In this document: positions 7,850 through 17,156 of the stretch, piece after piece
How the letters are laid out: the number at the start of each line of letters is the position of its first letter
Position numbering within the stretch: the stretch's first letter is position 1
NCBI RefSeq assembly: GCF_002160015.1
Contig: NZ_NFJT01000001.1
Location: forward strand, 124,001-188,000
Direction: 5' to 3'
DNA length: 64,000 nucleotides
Source: Anaerofilum sp. An201
GTDB lineage: Bacteria > Bacillota > Clostridia > Oscillospirales > Ruminococcaceae
Translations under genes and position numbers: made by a program
The notes under the pieces: generated by a model
Told to the model about the DNA's origin: nothing
Seen by the model: the letters and a program-made list of their open reading frames with translations, nothing else
The model's database searches: none

Positions 7850-9951
7850 TTCGATGTTACCTCCATAGTTTTATTTTTGGACTTGCTGACATTCCGCATA
7901 TCCAGTGTGGTCGCACAAACCAGCTTGTCACAAAGAAGAAGCAGCGCTGGCAGAATAAAGATAACGGAAATCATACTCACCACTGCACCTCTTGCCATCA
8001 ACATACACATGGCGCTGATGATGTCGATATTAGAGTAAAGTGTCACGCCGAAGGTCGCAGCAAACAGGCCCATGCCGGATACGATGATGGACGGAATGGA
8101 TGTGGTAAGCGCTGTCCACACGGCCTGCTTCTTTTGCGCGCCGCCGATTCTCTCGGCTTTATAGCGGGTGGTTGTCAGGATCGCGTAATCCACAGTCGCG
8201 CCAAGCTGAATGGTACTGATACAGATCGGCGCAATGAACGGCAGGCTCTGTCCCAAATAATGGGGCAATCCCAGGTTGATAAATATAGCAAACTCAATGA
8301 TCGCAATCAGAATAAACGGCAGGGAAACGCTCTTTTCCACCAAGGCAATAATGAAGAAGATAGCAAGAATCGATACCGCGTTGACAACCTTAAAGTCATG
8401 GGCAGTGGTTTCGATCATGTCTTTCATACACGGAGCTTCTCCAATCAGCATACCGCCCTCGTCATATCTCTTGAGAATGGCGTTCAGCTGTGTAATCTGC
8501 TCGTTTACTTCGTCACTGGCAACTTTATATTCCGAGTTGACGAGCATCAGTTCCCATTTGTCGCTTTTCAGGATCTCCACAATGGACTCCGGCAGGATTT
8601 CCTCCGGCACGCGGGAGCCAATCACTGACTCCAAACCTAGAACATATTTGACACCATCAACCTGCTCCATCTCGCCGATCATCTTGCGGACATTCTTCGC
8701 GGATGCACCCGTATCGATCAGCAGCATATGGGTAGAGGCGATGTTAAAATCCTCGGCAAGCTTACTGTTGGCGATGACATATTCCATATCTTCGGGAAGG
8801 CACTCACCCATATCGTAGTAAACTTCATCGTTGGTTTTGCTGTATCCGTAATAAGCAGGCGGAACCAGCAAGGCGAAGATGACCAGGAACACGGGAAAAA
8901 CCTTGACAATTCCTTTTGCCAATTTACCCATGTTGGGAATCAATGCCTTGTGCTTTGTTTTCTGTAAGGGCTTATCCAGAATCAGGATCAATGCTGGCAG
9001 AACAGTCACACAGCCAATGACGCCCAGCAGAACGCCTTTTGCCATGACAATGCCCAAATCACGGCCCATGGTAAAGGACATGAAGCACAGGGAAATGAAT
9101 CCGGCCACAGTGGTAATGGAGCTGCCCACTACGCTGGTCAGCGTTTTCTGGATAGCCACTGCCATGGCTTCCTTATTATCGCTGTAATTTACCCGCTGCT
9201 CGTTGTAACTCTCCCATAGGAAGATGGAGTAGTCCATAGTGACGGCCAACTGTAAAACAGCGGACAGGGCCTTGGTAATATAGGATATCTCGCCCATAAA
9301 AATATTGGATCCAAGATTCAGAAGGATCATCATACCAATGGAAGCCAGGAACACAAAGGGCACCAGCCAGCTATCCAGGAACAGCAGCATAGCAGCACAG
9401 GCCAGAGCCACGGCAATGCCCACATAGATTGGCTCTTCCTGTTCACAGAGATCCTTCAGATCGGTGACCAGCGCAGACATTCCGGAAACATAGCACTGCT
9501 TTCCGCAGATGGTGCGGATTTCCCGGATCGCGTCCATGGTAATATCTGCGGAAGTGGAGCTGTCAAAGAACACGGCCATCATCGTGGAATGATCGGTATT
9601 GAATTCCGTATAGATTTGATCCGGCAGCAGCTCCATGGGAACGGAAAGGTCAAACAAGGTGTCATACCAGATCACGGTATCCACATGATCGACCTGCTCG
9701 ATTTTTGCCTTCAAGGCAGCCACATCCTTGTTCGGCATATCTTCCACGATTATAAAGGAAAAAGCTCCCTTCCCAAAATCCTCCATCAGCTCGTTCTGCC
9801 CGATGATTGTATCCATATCCTCCGGCAGATAATTCAGCATGTCATAATTGATTCTGGTATTTGCAATGCCAATCACTGCCGGAATCATCAGCAAAACGGT
9901 TAAAATTAAGATTGGTATGCGGTATTTTACAACCGCCTTTGAAAAACGCAT
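7846..9951 (-). CDS. MMPL/RND superfamily transporter
   Basis: A 701-residue RND-type exporter with two repeats, each having one leading transmembrane helix, a large extracellular loop and five helices. The paired proton-relay motifs are visible as TMDYSIFLWE in the first half and TVDYAILTTTRYK in the second, both with the Asp-Tyr pair typical of MMPL proteins. Members move lipids or hydrophobic compounds using the proton gradient. The gene is followed, with ATGA overlap, by the YhgE-like stalk protein and preceded by a DUF308 membrane protein 22 bp upstream, so the three are likely one operon. The adjoining phospholipid genes suggest a lipid or amphiphile substrate, which is inference. Confidence 0.93.
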   Translation of the reverse strand: MRFSKAVVKYRIPILILTVLLMIPAVIGIANTRINYDMLNYLPEDMDTIIGQNELMEDFGKGAFSFIIVEDMPNKDVAALKAKIEQVDHVDTVIWYDTLFDLSVPMELLPDQIYTEFNTDHSTMMAVFFDSSTSADITMDAIREIRTICGKQCYVSGMSALVTDLKDLCEQEEPIYVGIAVALACAAMLLFLDSWLVPFVFLASIGMMILLNLGSNIFMGEISYITKALSAVLQLAVTMDYSIFLWESYNEQRVNYSDNKEAMAVAIQKTLTSVVGSSITTVAGFISLCFMSFTMGRDLGIVMAKGVLLGVIGCVTVLPALILILDKPLQKTKHKALIPNMGKLAKGIVKVFPVFLVIFALLVPPAYYGYSKTNDEVYYDMGECLPEDMEYVIANSKLAEDFNIASTHMLLIDTGASAKNVRKMIGEMEQVDGVKYVLGLESVIGSRVPEEILPESIVEILKSDKWELMLVNSEYKVASDEVNEQITQLNAILKRYDEGGMLIGEAPCMKDMIETTAHDFKVVNAVSILAIFFIIALVEKSVSLPFILIAIIEFAIFINLGLPHYLGQSLPFIAPICISTIQLGATVDYAILTTTRYKAERIGGAQKKQAVWTALTTSIPSIIVSGMGLFAATFGVTLYSNIDIISAMCMLMARGAVVSMISVIFILPALLLLCDKLVCATTLDMRNVSKSKNKTMEVTSK

Positions 9952-9973
9952 AAGTGATTACATATCCTTTCTG

Positions 9974-10573
9974 TTAGGGTTCTTGCTCTATCTCACAATA
10001 TTCGGCATCGATGACCTCCGGCATCTGGTGACGAATAATCTTAACTGTAATCAGAATGGTAATGAGATTCAGCACGCCCTCGGTAATCAGCACAATTCCA
10101 AACAGGATCATGATAATCTGAATGCTTTCCGAAGGCCGGAATATCAGCAGGAAACCGGCAACGCCTGTCAGGATTGCCATGGCAAGAATCAGCCACCACT
10201 TTTTAATGCCAAAGGCTCTGGAATCAATGGAAATCTGTATTTTTAGGAGCGCATCTGCCAGAACACAGATACCCATAACAATACAAATCAAATTAACCAT
10301 AGCATCTGTACGAATAATCAGAATGAAACCAAGCACCACGAACAGGATGCCAAATGCTAAATCGAATTGGAAAGCCAGCCTGTATAAATCTTTTGAACAG
10401 TAACCAATAATCTTTACCAATCCAAATAGCATCATAATTCCTCCGCCAAGCACACATAGCAGCGTCACCGAGAAATCAGGTACAGCAATTAGTACAATCC
10501 CCAGCACACATAGCAGAATAGAAATTATGATATAGCCAGTTTTTGCAGCTTTAATCCGATTGTTCAGATACAC
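9974..10573 (-). CDS. DUF308/HdeD-like membrane protein
   Basis: A 199-residue protein with six hydrophobic segments arranged in short pairs, for example TGYIIISILLCVLGIVLIAV, FGILFVVLGFILIIRT and WLILAMAILTGVAGFLLIF. This repeated two-helix pattern with a Gly and Ala rich core is typical of DUF308/HdeD proteins. The tail is acidic (EVIDAEYCEIEQEP). It lies 22 bp upstream of the MMPL transporter on the same strand and probably heads that operon. HdeD has a role in acid resistance in enterobacteria; no such role is established for Clostridia. Confidence 0.78.
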   Translation of the reverse strand: MYLNNRIKAAKTGYIIISILLCVLGIVLIAVPDFSVTLLCVLGGGIMMLFGLVKIIGYCSKDLYRLAFQFDLAFGILFVVLGFILIIRTDAMVNLICIVMGICVLADALLKIQISIDSRAFGIKKWWLILAMAILTGVAGFLLIFRPSESIQIIMILFGIVLITEGVLNLITILITVKIIRHQMPEVIDAEYCEIEQEP

Positions 10574-10743
10574 AATAAATACCTCCTTGCGTTGTCAATA
10601 TTCTCATGGTTGCGTGAAGGTCACGTACCTCATAGACAATCTTTTTATATATAAAAAGTGTGATTTCGCATCGTAATTTACTACATGAGCTGACATATCA
10701 GCCAACTCTTCCGTCTATACTGCCAATCTGAATGTAGAACAGA

Positions 10744-11418
10744 CTAAGCATTCATTTGACAGAAAATATCTTGCAGATCGGCATCAATTGCAGACAGCAA
10801 ATCTGCATCATGTTTCAGACGACATTTAAGGGAATCTGACACATCGTTTTCAGTCTTGTATTTTAGGTGATGCTCTAAACTCGCCCAATAGTCCATAGCA
10901 ATTGTCCGTATTTGGATCTCAACAGGAATGTGTTCTGTTGTCCCCGCCAAGAAAATGGGAACTGAAACAATTAGGTGGAGACTCCGGTATCCGTTTGGCT
11001 TTGGATTAGAAATAAAGTCCTTTTTCTTAAGCAAACGAATGTCATCTTGAGAAAGGAGCAGGTCAGCGACTAGATTCACATCATTTAGGTAATTGCACAC
11101 GACCCGAACTCCAGCTATATCAAGAATACCCTCACGAAGGGATTGCATTTCTATGGGGTATCCTTTTCGTCTGAGCTTTTCGAGCATACTTCCTGGAGAC
11201 TTCAGCCTACATTCAATATGGTGGATAGGATTGTGGCAGTGCTCTACTTGGAATCCATCATTAAGAATCTCAAGTTTTGTCCTTACTTGCTTAATTGCAG
11301 CATTGTACAACTGCCGGATTGCGAGAAACTCTGTCACATCATCTACGAAAGCCTCGTCCTGTAAGAGCGCCAGATTACGCTCACTTGTCGTCATTTGCAG
11401 GATTCTTTCAAAGTCCAT
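10744..11418 (-). CDS. small alarmone synthetase (RelQ-type GTP pyrophosphokinase)
   Basis: A 224-residue single-domain RelA/SpoT synthetase that would transfer pyrophosphate from ATP to GDP or GTP to make (p)ppGpp. The RSH synthetase core is clear: RLKSPGSMLEKLRRKGYP, DIAGVRVVCNYL, NPKPNGYRSLHLIV, and VEIQIRTIAMDYWASLEHHLKYK near the C-terminus. There is no hydrolase domain and no TGS/ACT domains, and the length matches RelQ/RelP proteins (about 210-230). It stands alone, with about 170 bp before the DUF308 gene and a strong hairpin on its other side. As a cytoplasmic stress-signal enzyme it may be induced with the membrane-stress genes next to it, but no shared operator is visible. Confidence 0.92.
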   Translation of the reverse strand: MDFERILQMTTSERNLALLQDEAFVDDVTEFLAIRQLYNAAIKQVRTKLEILNDGFQVEHCHNPIHHIECRLKSPGSMLEKLRRKGYPIEMQSLREGILDIAGVRVVCNYLNDVNLVADLLLSQDDIRLLKKKDFISNPKPNGYRSLHLIVSVPIFLAGTTEHIPVEIQIRTIAMDYWASLEHHLKYKTENDVSDSLKCRLKHDADLLSAIDADLQDIFCQMNA

Positions 11419-11474
11419 AATAAGTCCCCCTTTTCATTTATAACCGACAGGACTTTGACCCCTCCATAACACAG

Positions 11475-11517
11475 ATAGCCGGACTGCCCAATGCAACCCT
11501 TGGGGCAATCCGGCTAT
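11475..11517 (-). terminator. hairpin downstream of metK
   Basis: Arms ATAGCCGGA and TCCGGCTAT plus an inner TGCCC/GGGCA-type pairing form a long GC-rich stem about 35 bases after the metK stop. A T-tract is poor on the minus strand, so it may act as an RNA-stabilising or weak intrinsic terminator. Confidence 0.6.
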
Positions 11518-11549
11518 TAAGACCTTCTATCACAAAATCAGATGATATC

Positions 11550-12686
11550 CTACCAAAGCTGTGGCAAGTTTGTCTGTTCCCAAGGCAGGTTTGCTGTGTT
11601 CGAACCAAAATGCCCATAACTTGCAGTATGTCTGTAAAACGGTGTTCGCAGGGAAAGTCGGTCAATGATAGCAGAGGGGCGCAGGTCAACCGTTTTGAGA
11701 ATCAGTTCCTGGATCTGGTCTGCCGGGAACTTACCCGTACCGAAGGTGTCTACCAGGAGGGATACCGGTTGGGCAACGCCGATGGCATAGCTGATCTGAA
11801 TCTCACACTTGTCTGCCAAACCTGCCGCCACTACATTTTTCGCCAGATACCGGGCCATATACGCGCCGCTTCGGTCAACCTTTGAGGGATCTTTACCAGA
11901 GAACGCACCGCCGCCATGCCGGGCGTAGCCGCCGTAGGTGTCCACGATCAGCTTCCTGCCCGTCAAGCCGCTGTCACCGGCGGGGCCACCAATACAGAAA
12001 CGGCCTGTAGGATTGATAAAGAATCTCGTGTTCCCGTCCAGCATGCCCTCCGGGATCACCGGTTGGATGACATGGCAGAGGATGTCCTCACGCAATTGCT
12101 CCATGGACACATCTGCCTCATGCTGGGAAGAAACTACGACGGTTTCCACCCGCGCCGGAATTCCATCCCGGTACTCCACGGTGACCTGGGCTTTCCCATC
12201 CGGCAGCAGATAGGGCAGAATTTCCTCCTGCCGCACAAAGGCAAGGCGCTTTGTCAGCGCATGGGCAAGCTCAATGGGCAGCGGCATCAGGCTGTCCGTT
12301 TCCCGACATGCGAAGCCAAACATCATGCCCTGATCTCCTGCGCCGTTTTCCATGGAATCCGCCTTCTCCACACCCATGTTGATATCGGGAGATTGCTCAT
12401 GGATATCCACTGTGATTTGGCAGGTGTCTGCGTCAAAACCATAGCCTTGCTTCACATACCCGATATCCCGAACCACCTGCCGGGCAATAGCGGCATAGTC
12501 CACACGGGCAGCTGAGGTGATCTCGCCGAAAATGTGGATCCCGTTGGGAATGGCAGTTACTTCGCAGGCTACATGGGAATGGGGATCGTTTTCCAAAAGG
12601 GCATCCAAGATGGCATCGGCGATCTGGTCACATACCTTATCCGGGTGTCCCACTGTGACGCTTTCTGAAGTAAAGAAGGTTGTCAT
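11550..12686 (-). CDS. metK: S-adenosylmethionine synthetase
   Basis: A 378-residue MetK that would make S-adenosylmethionine from methionine and ATP in the cytoplasm. Signature segments are [16 protein letters not shown] at about residues 14-29, [10 protein letters not shown] near 115-124, and the glycine-rich [18 protein letters not shown] near 245-262, each with the ATP, metal or phosphate-binding residues expected. Length is near normal. The start is ATG at 12684-12686, which overlaps the stop of the upstream radical SAM gene as ATGA, so translation of the two is coupled. A SAM-producing enzyme directly coupled to a SAM-consuming enzyme suggests a dedicated supply; whether this is the only metK of the genome cannot be judged from the window. 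Confidence 0.96.
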   Translation of the reverse strand: MTTFFTSESVTVGHPDKVCDQIADAILDALLENDPHSHVACEVTAIPNGIHIFGEITSAARVDYAAIARQVVRDIGYVKQGYGFDADTCQITVDIHEQSPDINMGVEKADSMENGAGDQGMMFGFACRETDSLMPLPIELAHALTKRLAFVRQEEILPYLLPDGKAQVTVEYRDGIPARVETVVVSSQHEADVSMEQLREDILCHVIQPVIPEGMLDGNTRFFINPTGRFCIGGPAGDSGLTGRKLIVDTYGGYARHGGGAFSGKDPSKVDRSGAYMARYLAKNVVAAGLADKCEIQISYAIGVAQPVSLLVDTFGTGKFPADQIQELILKTVDLRPSAIIDRLSLRTPFYRHTASYGHFGSNTANLPWEQTNLPQLW

Positions 12687-14053
12687 TTTGCCGCTTCTCC
12701 CTTTTTCTTTGCACAGCTGCAGCTCCACAACTCGGTGGCGGTGGGGGTCCAGTTTTTGGCGTATGCCTCGCACTTATCGCACAGGTGATCCACCGTTTCC
12801 GGGGATTGCAGGTCTGTGGAGTGAGCGCCGGTAGCCTTTACAATTTCCCGCAGCTTTTCCGGATTTTCCAGCATGGGGCAGGGACGCAGATGGTTATCGT
12901 TAAAGGGCTGGCTGTCGTGATAAGCCATGAAAATGGGGCTGCGCAGCACATCCAGCAGGCTCATCTCCCGGATATTGGCATTGGAATAGTGGATAAACAC
13001 GCAGGGGTCACAGTCGCCGTTGGCGTTGATGTGCAAATACCGCCGTCCGCCGGCGATGCAGCCGCCTACATACTCGCCATCGTTCTGGAAGTCCATGGCG
13101 AAGATCGGCTTGGTAGCCCGAATGTCCCGGATCCGGTGATACATGAATTCCCGCTGCTCAGGATTGGGCAGCAGTTCCGGCACTGCGTCATTGCCCACGG
13201 GCATATAGTGGAAGTACCAGACAAACCGCGCGCCCCACTGAATCATCTGATCAATAAATTCATAGGAGCTGATAGAATCCAGATTCTGGCTGGTGTAGCA
13301 GCAGGACAGGCCGAAAGGCAGATGCTTCTCTTTCAGAATCGCCATCGCCTTAATCACTTTCTGGTAGGTACCGTTGCCCCGGCGGCCATCGGTGGCAGAC
13401 TCAAAGCCCTCCACGCTGATGGCAGGGATAAAATTCTTCACCCTGAGCATCTCGTTGGCAAAAGCTTCGTCAATCAACGTGGCGTTGGTGAAGGAAAGGA
13501 ACTGGCAGTCGCTGTGCTTTTCACACAGGGCGATCAGGTCCTTTTTGCGAACCAGAGGCTCACCACCGGTATATATGTACATGTATACGCCCATTTCCTT
13601 GCCCTGAGTGATGATGGAATCGATCTCGTCAAAGGTCAGGTTGAGCTTGTTGCCGTATTCCGCGGCCCAGCAGCCGGTGCAGTGCAGGTTGCAGGCGGAG
13701 GTAGGGTCAAGAAGAATAGCCCAAGGAATATTGCAGTTATATTTTTTCCGGTATTCCTCTTGCTTTGGCCAGCCAATGATATTCGCGTTGAGGAAGAAAT
13801 TTTCAAAGGTAGCCTTCAGAACCTCCGAATCCGTTTCCTTCAGAATGTTCATAACGAGCTGATACATGTTGTTCTGCGGGTCTTCCAGCACTTGACGGAC
13901 TGCCGCGCGCTGGACTGGGAAACTGTCTGGGCCATCACCGGCCAGCTTGTCCACCCAAGACATCAGTTTCAGCGCATTTTCTTCCGGATTTTTCTCCAAA
14001 TAGCCAAAAGCAGTACGCAGAGTTGCTTTTTTCAGTTGATTTGTAAATGACAT
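12683..14053 (-). CDS. radical SAM/SPASM-like protein
   Basis: A 456-residue radical SAM enzyme. An N-terminal helical domain of about 105 residues precedes the core, where C121, C125 and C128 form the CxxxCxxC cluster motif ([10 protein letters not shown]), followed by the YTGGEP SAM-binding segment. The C-terminal third has further cysteines (GGCIAGG, CDPCVF, CPMLEN, CDKC, CSCAKKK), which suggests SPASM-like auxiliary clusters. The substrate is unknown. The gene lies 65 bp downstream of oleate hydratase, with a hairpin between, and overlaps metK by four bases. The linkage hints at modification of a fatty-acid product or of a protein associated with it; this is inference, since SPASM enzymes most often act on peptides. 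Confidence 0.9.
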   Translation of the reverse strand: MSFTNQLKKATLRTAFGYLEKNPEENALKLMSWVDKLAGDGPDSFPVQRAAVRQVLEDPQNNMYQLVMNILKETDSEVLKATFENFFLNANIIGWPKQEEYRKKYNCNIPWAILLDPTSACNLHCTGCWAAEYGNKLNLTFDEIDSIITQGKEMGVYMYIYTGGEPLVRKKDLIALCEKHSDCQFLSFTNATLIDEAFANEMLRVKNFIPAISVEGFESATDGRRGNGTYQKVIKAMAILKEKHLPFGLSCCYTSQNLDSISSYEFIDQMIQWGARFVWYFHYMPVGNDAVPELLPNPEQREFMYHRIRDIRATKPIFAMDFQNDGEYVGGCIAGGRRYLHINANGDCDPCVFIHYSNANIREMSLLDVLRSPIFMAYHDSQPFNDNHLRPCPMLENPEKLREIVKATGAHSTDLQSPETVDHLCDKCEAYAKNWTPTATELWSCSCAKKKGEAAK

Positions 14054-14075
14054 CTTTATCTCTCCTTATATACAA

Positions 14076-14098
14076 GCGGGGAGGGTATGCCTCCCCGC
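14076..14098 (-). terminator. hairpin between oleate hydratase and radical SAM gene
   Basis: Perfect nine-base arms GCGGGGAGG and CCTCCCCGC with a five-base loop lie 20 bases after the oleate hydratase stop. There is no clear T-run, so it may attenuate or protect the transcript rather than fully stop transcription before the radical SAM gene. Confidence 0.65.
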
Positions 14099-14117
14099 AG
14101 TTGACGTATCGCTTTTA

Positions 14118-15896
14118 TCACTCAATCACATGGTATTCTTTCAGCAGCTTTTCGATATCGGTACCATGGATCTTCTCCAACAGCTTCTTAACCACCATTT
14201 TCTCTTTGAAGCCCATATCCATCTGGGTCAAAGGTTTGCCGTCCCGGAGCTGGATGGTTGCATTTAACAGGTCACGGATATCATAGGTGCTGCCCCAGAC
14301 TTCCGGTACGCCACGGTCGATATCCAGTAAGGTATAAACAGCTTCCATACCAGTACGCATGGAATACTCGGTGGTGAAGATGGTATCCCGCTTGGTCTCA
14401 GCGAACTGACCCAGGAACGCGAAGTTCACAGCACCCTCCGGTACCACGTCCGGGCGGTCACCAGCGGCACGAGGCATGAAGAAGGCGGTAATGTAGGGCA
14501 TCATCACAGGCACAGTATTGGCACTGTGCTCTGCCAGATCTTCGATCTCATTTTCCGGAACGCCGATGTGATACAGCCACTCCATGCAGATCTCCTTACC
14601 GGTGCATTCCCGCATAGGCTTTTTCACGAAGTCACCTGGCTTGTCAGAGAACAAACCGTAAACCCAAACCAGACACTGGTCCTTAGGCTGGTTGCGGAAC
14701 TGGGGCTGACGGTTGATAGTCCAGCTCATGAGCCAGCCAGAATCTTTCACTGTCACAATACCACCTGTGACAACACCGCCGCTAAAGGGATCTCGCTTGC
14801 AGATGTTTTTGATATAGGGGATGATCTTCTGATCCAGCGTAGTGACTGTAGCACTCATCCAATTGGATTGCTCCGGATCATAGCAGAACTTGTCAGGGTG
14901 ACCGAATGACGGATCCTGAGCAGCAATTCTGCGCCACATATCCCAGCCGCCGCCAGCCTTAATCTCATAATTGAAGGGGGCCACAGTATTCTGAGAACCC
15001 ATGGTTGCATTCTCTACACAGCCACCGTTGGTGATGAAAACCAGATCGTTTTCGGTCAGGTCCACATACTGTGTCTTTCCATCAGCAATCAGCTCGATGC
15101 GAGTGGCCTGCTTCTTGCCAGGTTTGATGTCAAACTCCACGTTGACAACCTTCGTATTGTAGTGGAACTGAACGCCGTAGCCTTCCAGATATTTGATCAT
15201 GGGCAAGATCATGGACTCGTACTGGTTGTACTTGGTGAAGCGGAGAGCCTTGAAATCCGGCAGGCCGCCTACATGGTGGATAAAGCGCTTGATATACAGC
15301 TTCATTTCCAATGCGCTGTGCCAGTTTTCAAAGGCAAACATGGTACGCCAGTAAAGCCAGAAGTTGGAATTGAGTACCTCGTCGTCAAAGAAGTCGGTGA
15401 TACGCTTGTCGTAAAGCTGTTCGTCCGGTGTGAAAAACAACTTCATGATTTCCATGGCACCTTTATCAGACAGGCCGAACTTGCCGTCAGTATGGGCATC
15501 CTGACCCTGATTGACGGTTGCCCGGCAGAGGGAGTAGTTGGGGTCTTTCTTATTCAGCCAGTAGTATTCGTCCAGGACACTGACCCCTTCTGTCTCGATG
15601 GAAGGAATGGATCGGAACAAATCCCACATGACCTCAAAATGATTATCCATCTCCCGTCCGCCCCGCATGACATAGCCGACATCGGGGTACTGCCAGCCAT
15701 CGCAGGCGCCGCCGGGAATGGGGTCTTTCTCATAAATGTGGATGTTCTGACCCTGCATCTGTCCGTCACGAACCAGATAGCAGGCGGCAGTCAGAGCCGC
15801 AAGGCCGGTGCCGATGATGTGGGCGGACTTGTTGTCCACGCCCTCGGGCTTTCTGGGACGGACAAAGGCTTCATAGTTACCACTGGAATAATACAT
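14118..15896 (-). CDS. ohyA: oleate hydratase (myosin-cross-reactive antigen family)
   Basis: A 592-residue FAD-dependent oleate hydratase that would add water to cis-9 double bonds, giving 10-hydroxystearate from oleate and so detoxifying host unsaturated fatty acids. The dinucleotide-binding segment HIIGTGLAALTAACYLV is at about residues 26-42, IYEKDPIPGGACDG follows, and the RGGREMDNHFEVMWDL segment carries the conserved Arg, Glu and His region of the family. Length equals known OhyA proteins (about 570-600). The start is supported by a GGAGG about 7 bases upstream. A conserved palindromic box lies 85-150 bp upstream and is shared with the hydrolase gene behind it, so regulation by the nearby TetR protein is plausible. 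Confidence 0.96.
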   Translation of the reverse strand: MYYSSGNYEAFVRPRKPEGVDNKSAHIIGTGLAALTAACYLVRDGQMQGQNIHIYEKDPIPGGACDGWQYPDVGYVMRGGREMDNHFEVMWDLFRSIPSIETEGVSVLDEYYWLNKKDPNYSLCRATVNQGQDAHTDGKFGLSDKGAMEIMKLFFTPDEQLYDKRITDFFDDEVLNSNFWLYWRTMFAFENWHSALEMKLYIKRFIHHVGGLPDFKALRFTKYNQYESMILPMIKYLEGYGVQFHYNTKVVNVEFDIKPGKKQATRIELIADGKTQYVDLTENDLVFITNGGCVENATMGSQNTVAPFNYEIKAGGGWDMWRRIAAQDPSFGHPDKFCYDPEQSNWMSATVTTLDQKIIPYIKNICKRDPFSGGVVTGGIVTVKDSGWLMSWTINRQPQFRNQPKDQCLVWVYGLFSDKPGDFVKKPMRECTGKEICMEWLYHIGVPENEIEDLAEHSANTVPVMMPYITAFFMPRAAGDRPDVVPEGAVNFAFLGQFAETKRDTIFTTEYSMRTGMEAVYTLLDIDRGVPEVWGSTYDIRDLLNATIQLRDGKPLTQMDMGFKEKMVVKKLLEKIHGTDIEKLLKEYHVIE

Positions 15897-15979
15897 AATT
15901 TTTCCTCCTTGTTATGTTGGCATCCTCTGTTTTGAGGTGCTCTTGGTTTGTGCCCTCATTATATCGGGAATATTCTTCC

Positions 15980-16040
15980 TTTCCTATGGACAAAGATACC
16001 CCCTGTGCCTGAAATTCAGACACAGGGGGTGGGTTTGCCT
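15980..16040. promoter_or_regulatory. conserved palindromic box, copy 1 (upstream of ohyA)
   Basis: A 9-base perfect inverted repeat (CCCCCTGTG/CACAGGGGG at 15999-16029) encloses a second one (CTGAA/TTCAG). The same core and about 20 flanking bases on each side recur at 17091-17151. The box begins about 85 bp upstream of the ohyA start and about 45 bp after the hydrolase stop. It could be a TetR operator or a terminator of the hydrolase gene; similarity beyond the palindrome and weak T-runs favour an operator. A TATAAT stretch on the minus strand lies nearer to ohyA. Confidence 0.55.
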
Positions 16041-16084
16041 GGTTTTTTGACTCGTATCGCAAAAAAGCAGGACTGAAGTCCTGC

Positions 16085-17014
16085 TTATACCTGGGAATAT
16101 GAAGTCGTATGCTGGAATTCATCATAAAAAAGCAAAATATCTTTATATACATCCAGCTTTTGCTCTTCGTTGAGTATCTCATGACGCATATGTTCATACA
16201 GTCTGCTGCTGATATTTGTATAGCCCAGCTCCGATAAAAAAGCGATTAACTGTTCAAATTGCTTTCTTGATCGAATAACCGGATCTTCTTCACCGGCAAT
16301 GACAAAAATTGGCAAATGTGGGTTGCTTACATGCCAGTTTCTTTTCTCAAAAGCCGCTTTTTGCAGCTTCAGAAGGTTGACAAACCCATTTGTGGTAAAG
16401 ATAAATCCGCATTTCGGATCTTGGTTGTATTGTGCAACATTGGCTTGGTTTTCTGAGAGCCAGCCATTCGGAATTGAATTTCCGGCATTAAACTGCGAAA
16501 AGGCCATAGCATTCAACATTTTATTCGGAGCCTTTTCCTTAATGAAGGGTTTTGAAAGCCTGGCCAGAAGCAGACCAAGCCCCGCTGCCGCATTATAGGT
16601 CGGTGGACCGCACAGAACAACTTTGTCAATTTCCGAATCATATCTTTTCAGATAACCCCGGGCAACAAGCGTACCCATACTGTGACCAAACAGAAATACA
16701 GGAAGGCTAGGATAGATATGATTAATATACCGTGTAGCGGTATGCAGATCCTCAATGATTGCCTGTTCATTCTCGGTATAGAAAAAGCCATAATCCTCTG
16801 CCTTTTCCACACTTCCACCATGTCCACGATGGTCATGAATAACACACACATATCCATGATCGGAAAGATAATTCATGAAGTCGTAGTATCTCTCCTTGTG
16901 TTCAGCCATACCATGGGAAAACTGAATAACGCCTTTGGGATCCCCCTCTGGCACAATCACTGCGATTTCCAACCCCAGTCCGTCAAACTCAGAAAGTATT
17001 TTTTCGATTCTCAT
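16085..17014 (-). CDS. alpha/beta hydrolase, monoacylglycerol lipase-like
   Basis: A 309-residue serine hydrolase of the lysophospholipase/monoacylglycerol lipase type. The oxyanion region FSHGMAEHKERY at about residues 32-43, the DHRGHGGS segment at 61-68 and the nucleophile elbow GHSMG with Ser112 are all present. Candidate Asp (GEEDPVIRS) and His (EHMRHEILNE) complete the triad in the expected order. It would release fatty acids from mono- or lysolipids in the cytoplasm. It lies between oleate hydratase and a TetR regulator, all on the minus strand, and has the same palindromic box upstream as ohyA, which suggests that lipid hydrolysis and fatty-acid hydration are induced together. Confidence 0.9.
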   Translation of the reverse strand: MRIEKILSEFDGLGLEIAVIVPEGDPKGVIQFSHGMAEHKERYYDFMNYLSDHGYVCVIHDHRGHGGSVEKAEDYGFFYTENEQAIIEDLHTATRYINHIYPSLPVFLFGHSMGTLVARGYLKRYDSEIDKVVLCGPPTYNAAAGLGLLLARLSKPFIKEKAPNKMLNAMAFSQFNAGNSIPNGWLSENQANVAQYNQDPKCGFIFTTNGFVNLLKLQKAAFEKRNWHVSNPHLPIFVIAGEEDPVIRSRKQFEQLIAFLSELGYTNISSRLYEHMRHEILNEEQKLDVYKDILLFYDEFQHTTSYSQV

Positions 17015-17090
17015 GTTGCCTCCTATTACAAGAGCGGAGAAAAAATATCCACTTGGATTTTGTTACCATATTATCAATCATTTTCAAAAA

Positions 17091-17151
17091 CTTTCCCACA
17101 GACAAAATACCCGCTGTGCCTGAAATTCAGACACAGGGAGTAGGTTTGCCT
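17091..17151. promoter_or_regulatory. conserved palindromic box, copy 2 (upstream of hydrolase)
   Basis: Second copy of the box at 15980-16040. The inner core CTGTGCCTGAAATTCAGACA is identical, and the flanks (TTTCC-N4-GACAAA on one side, GGTTTGCCT on the other) are kept with one indel. The outer arms are less perfect here. It starts about 75 bp upstream of the hydrolase start and directly follows the TetR stop codon. Confidence 0.55.
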
Positions 17152-17156
17152 AAAGA

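Noticed and set aside
12680-14050. Long plus-strand open frame opposite the radical SAM gene
   Set aside because: It mirrors the minus-strand gene almost end to end and has no ribosome-binding site or domain; the minus-strand protein has CxxxCxxC and family similarity.
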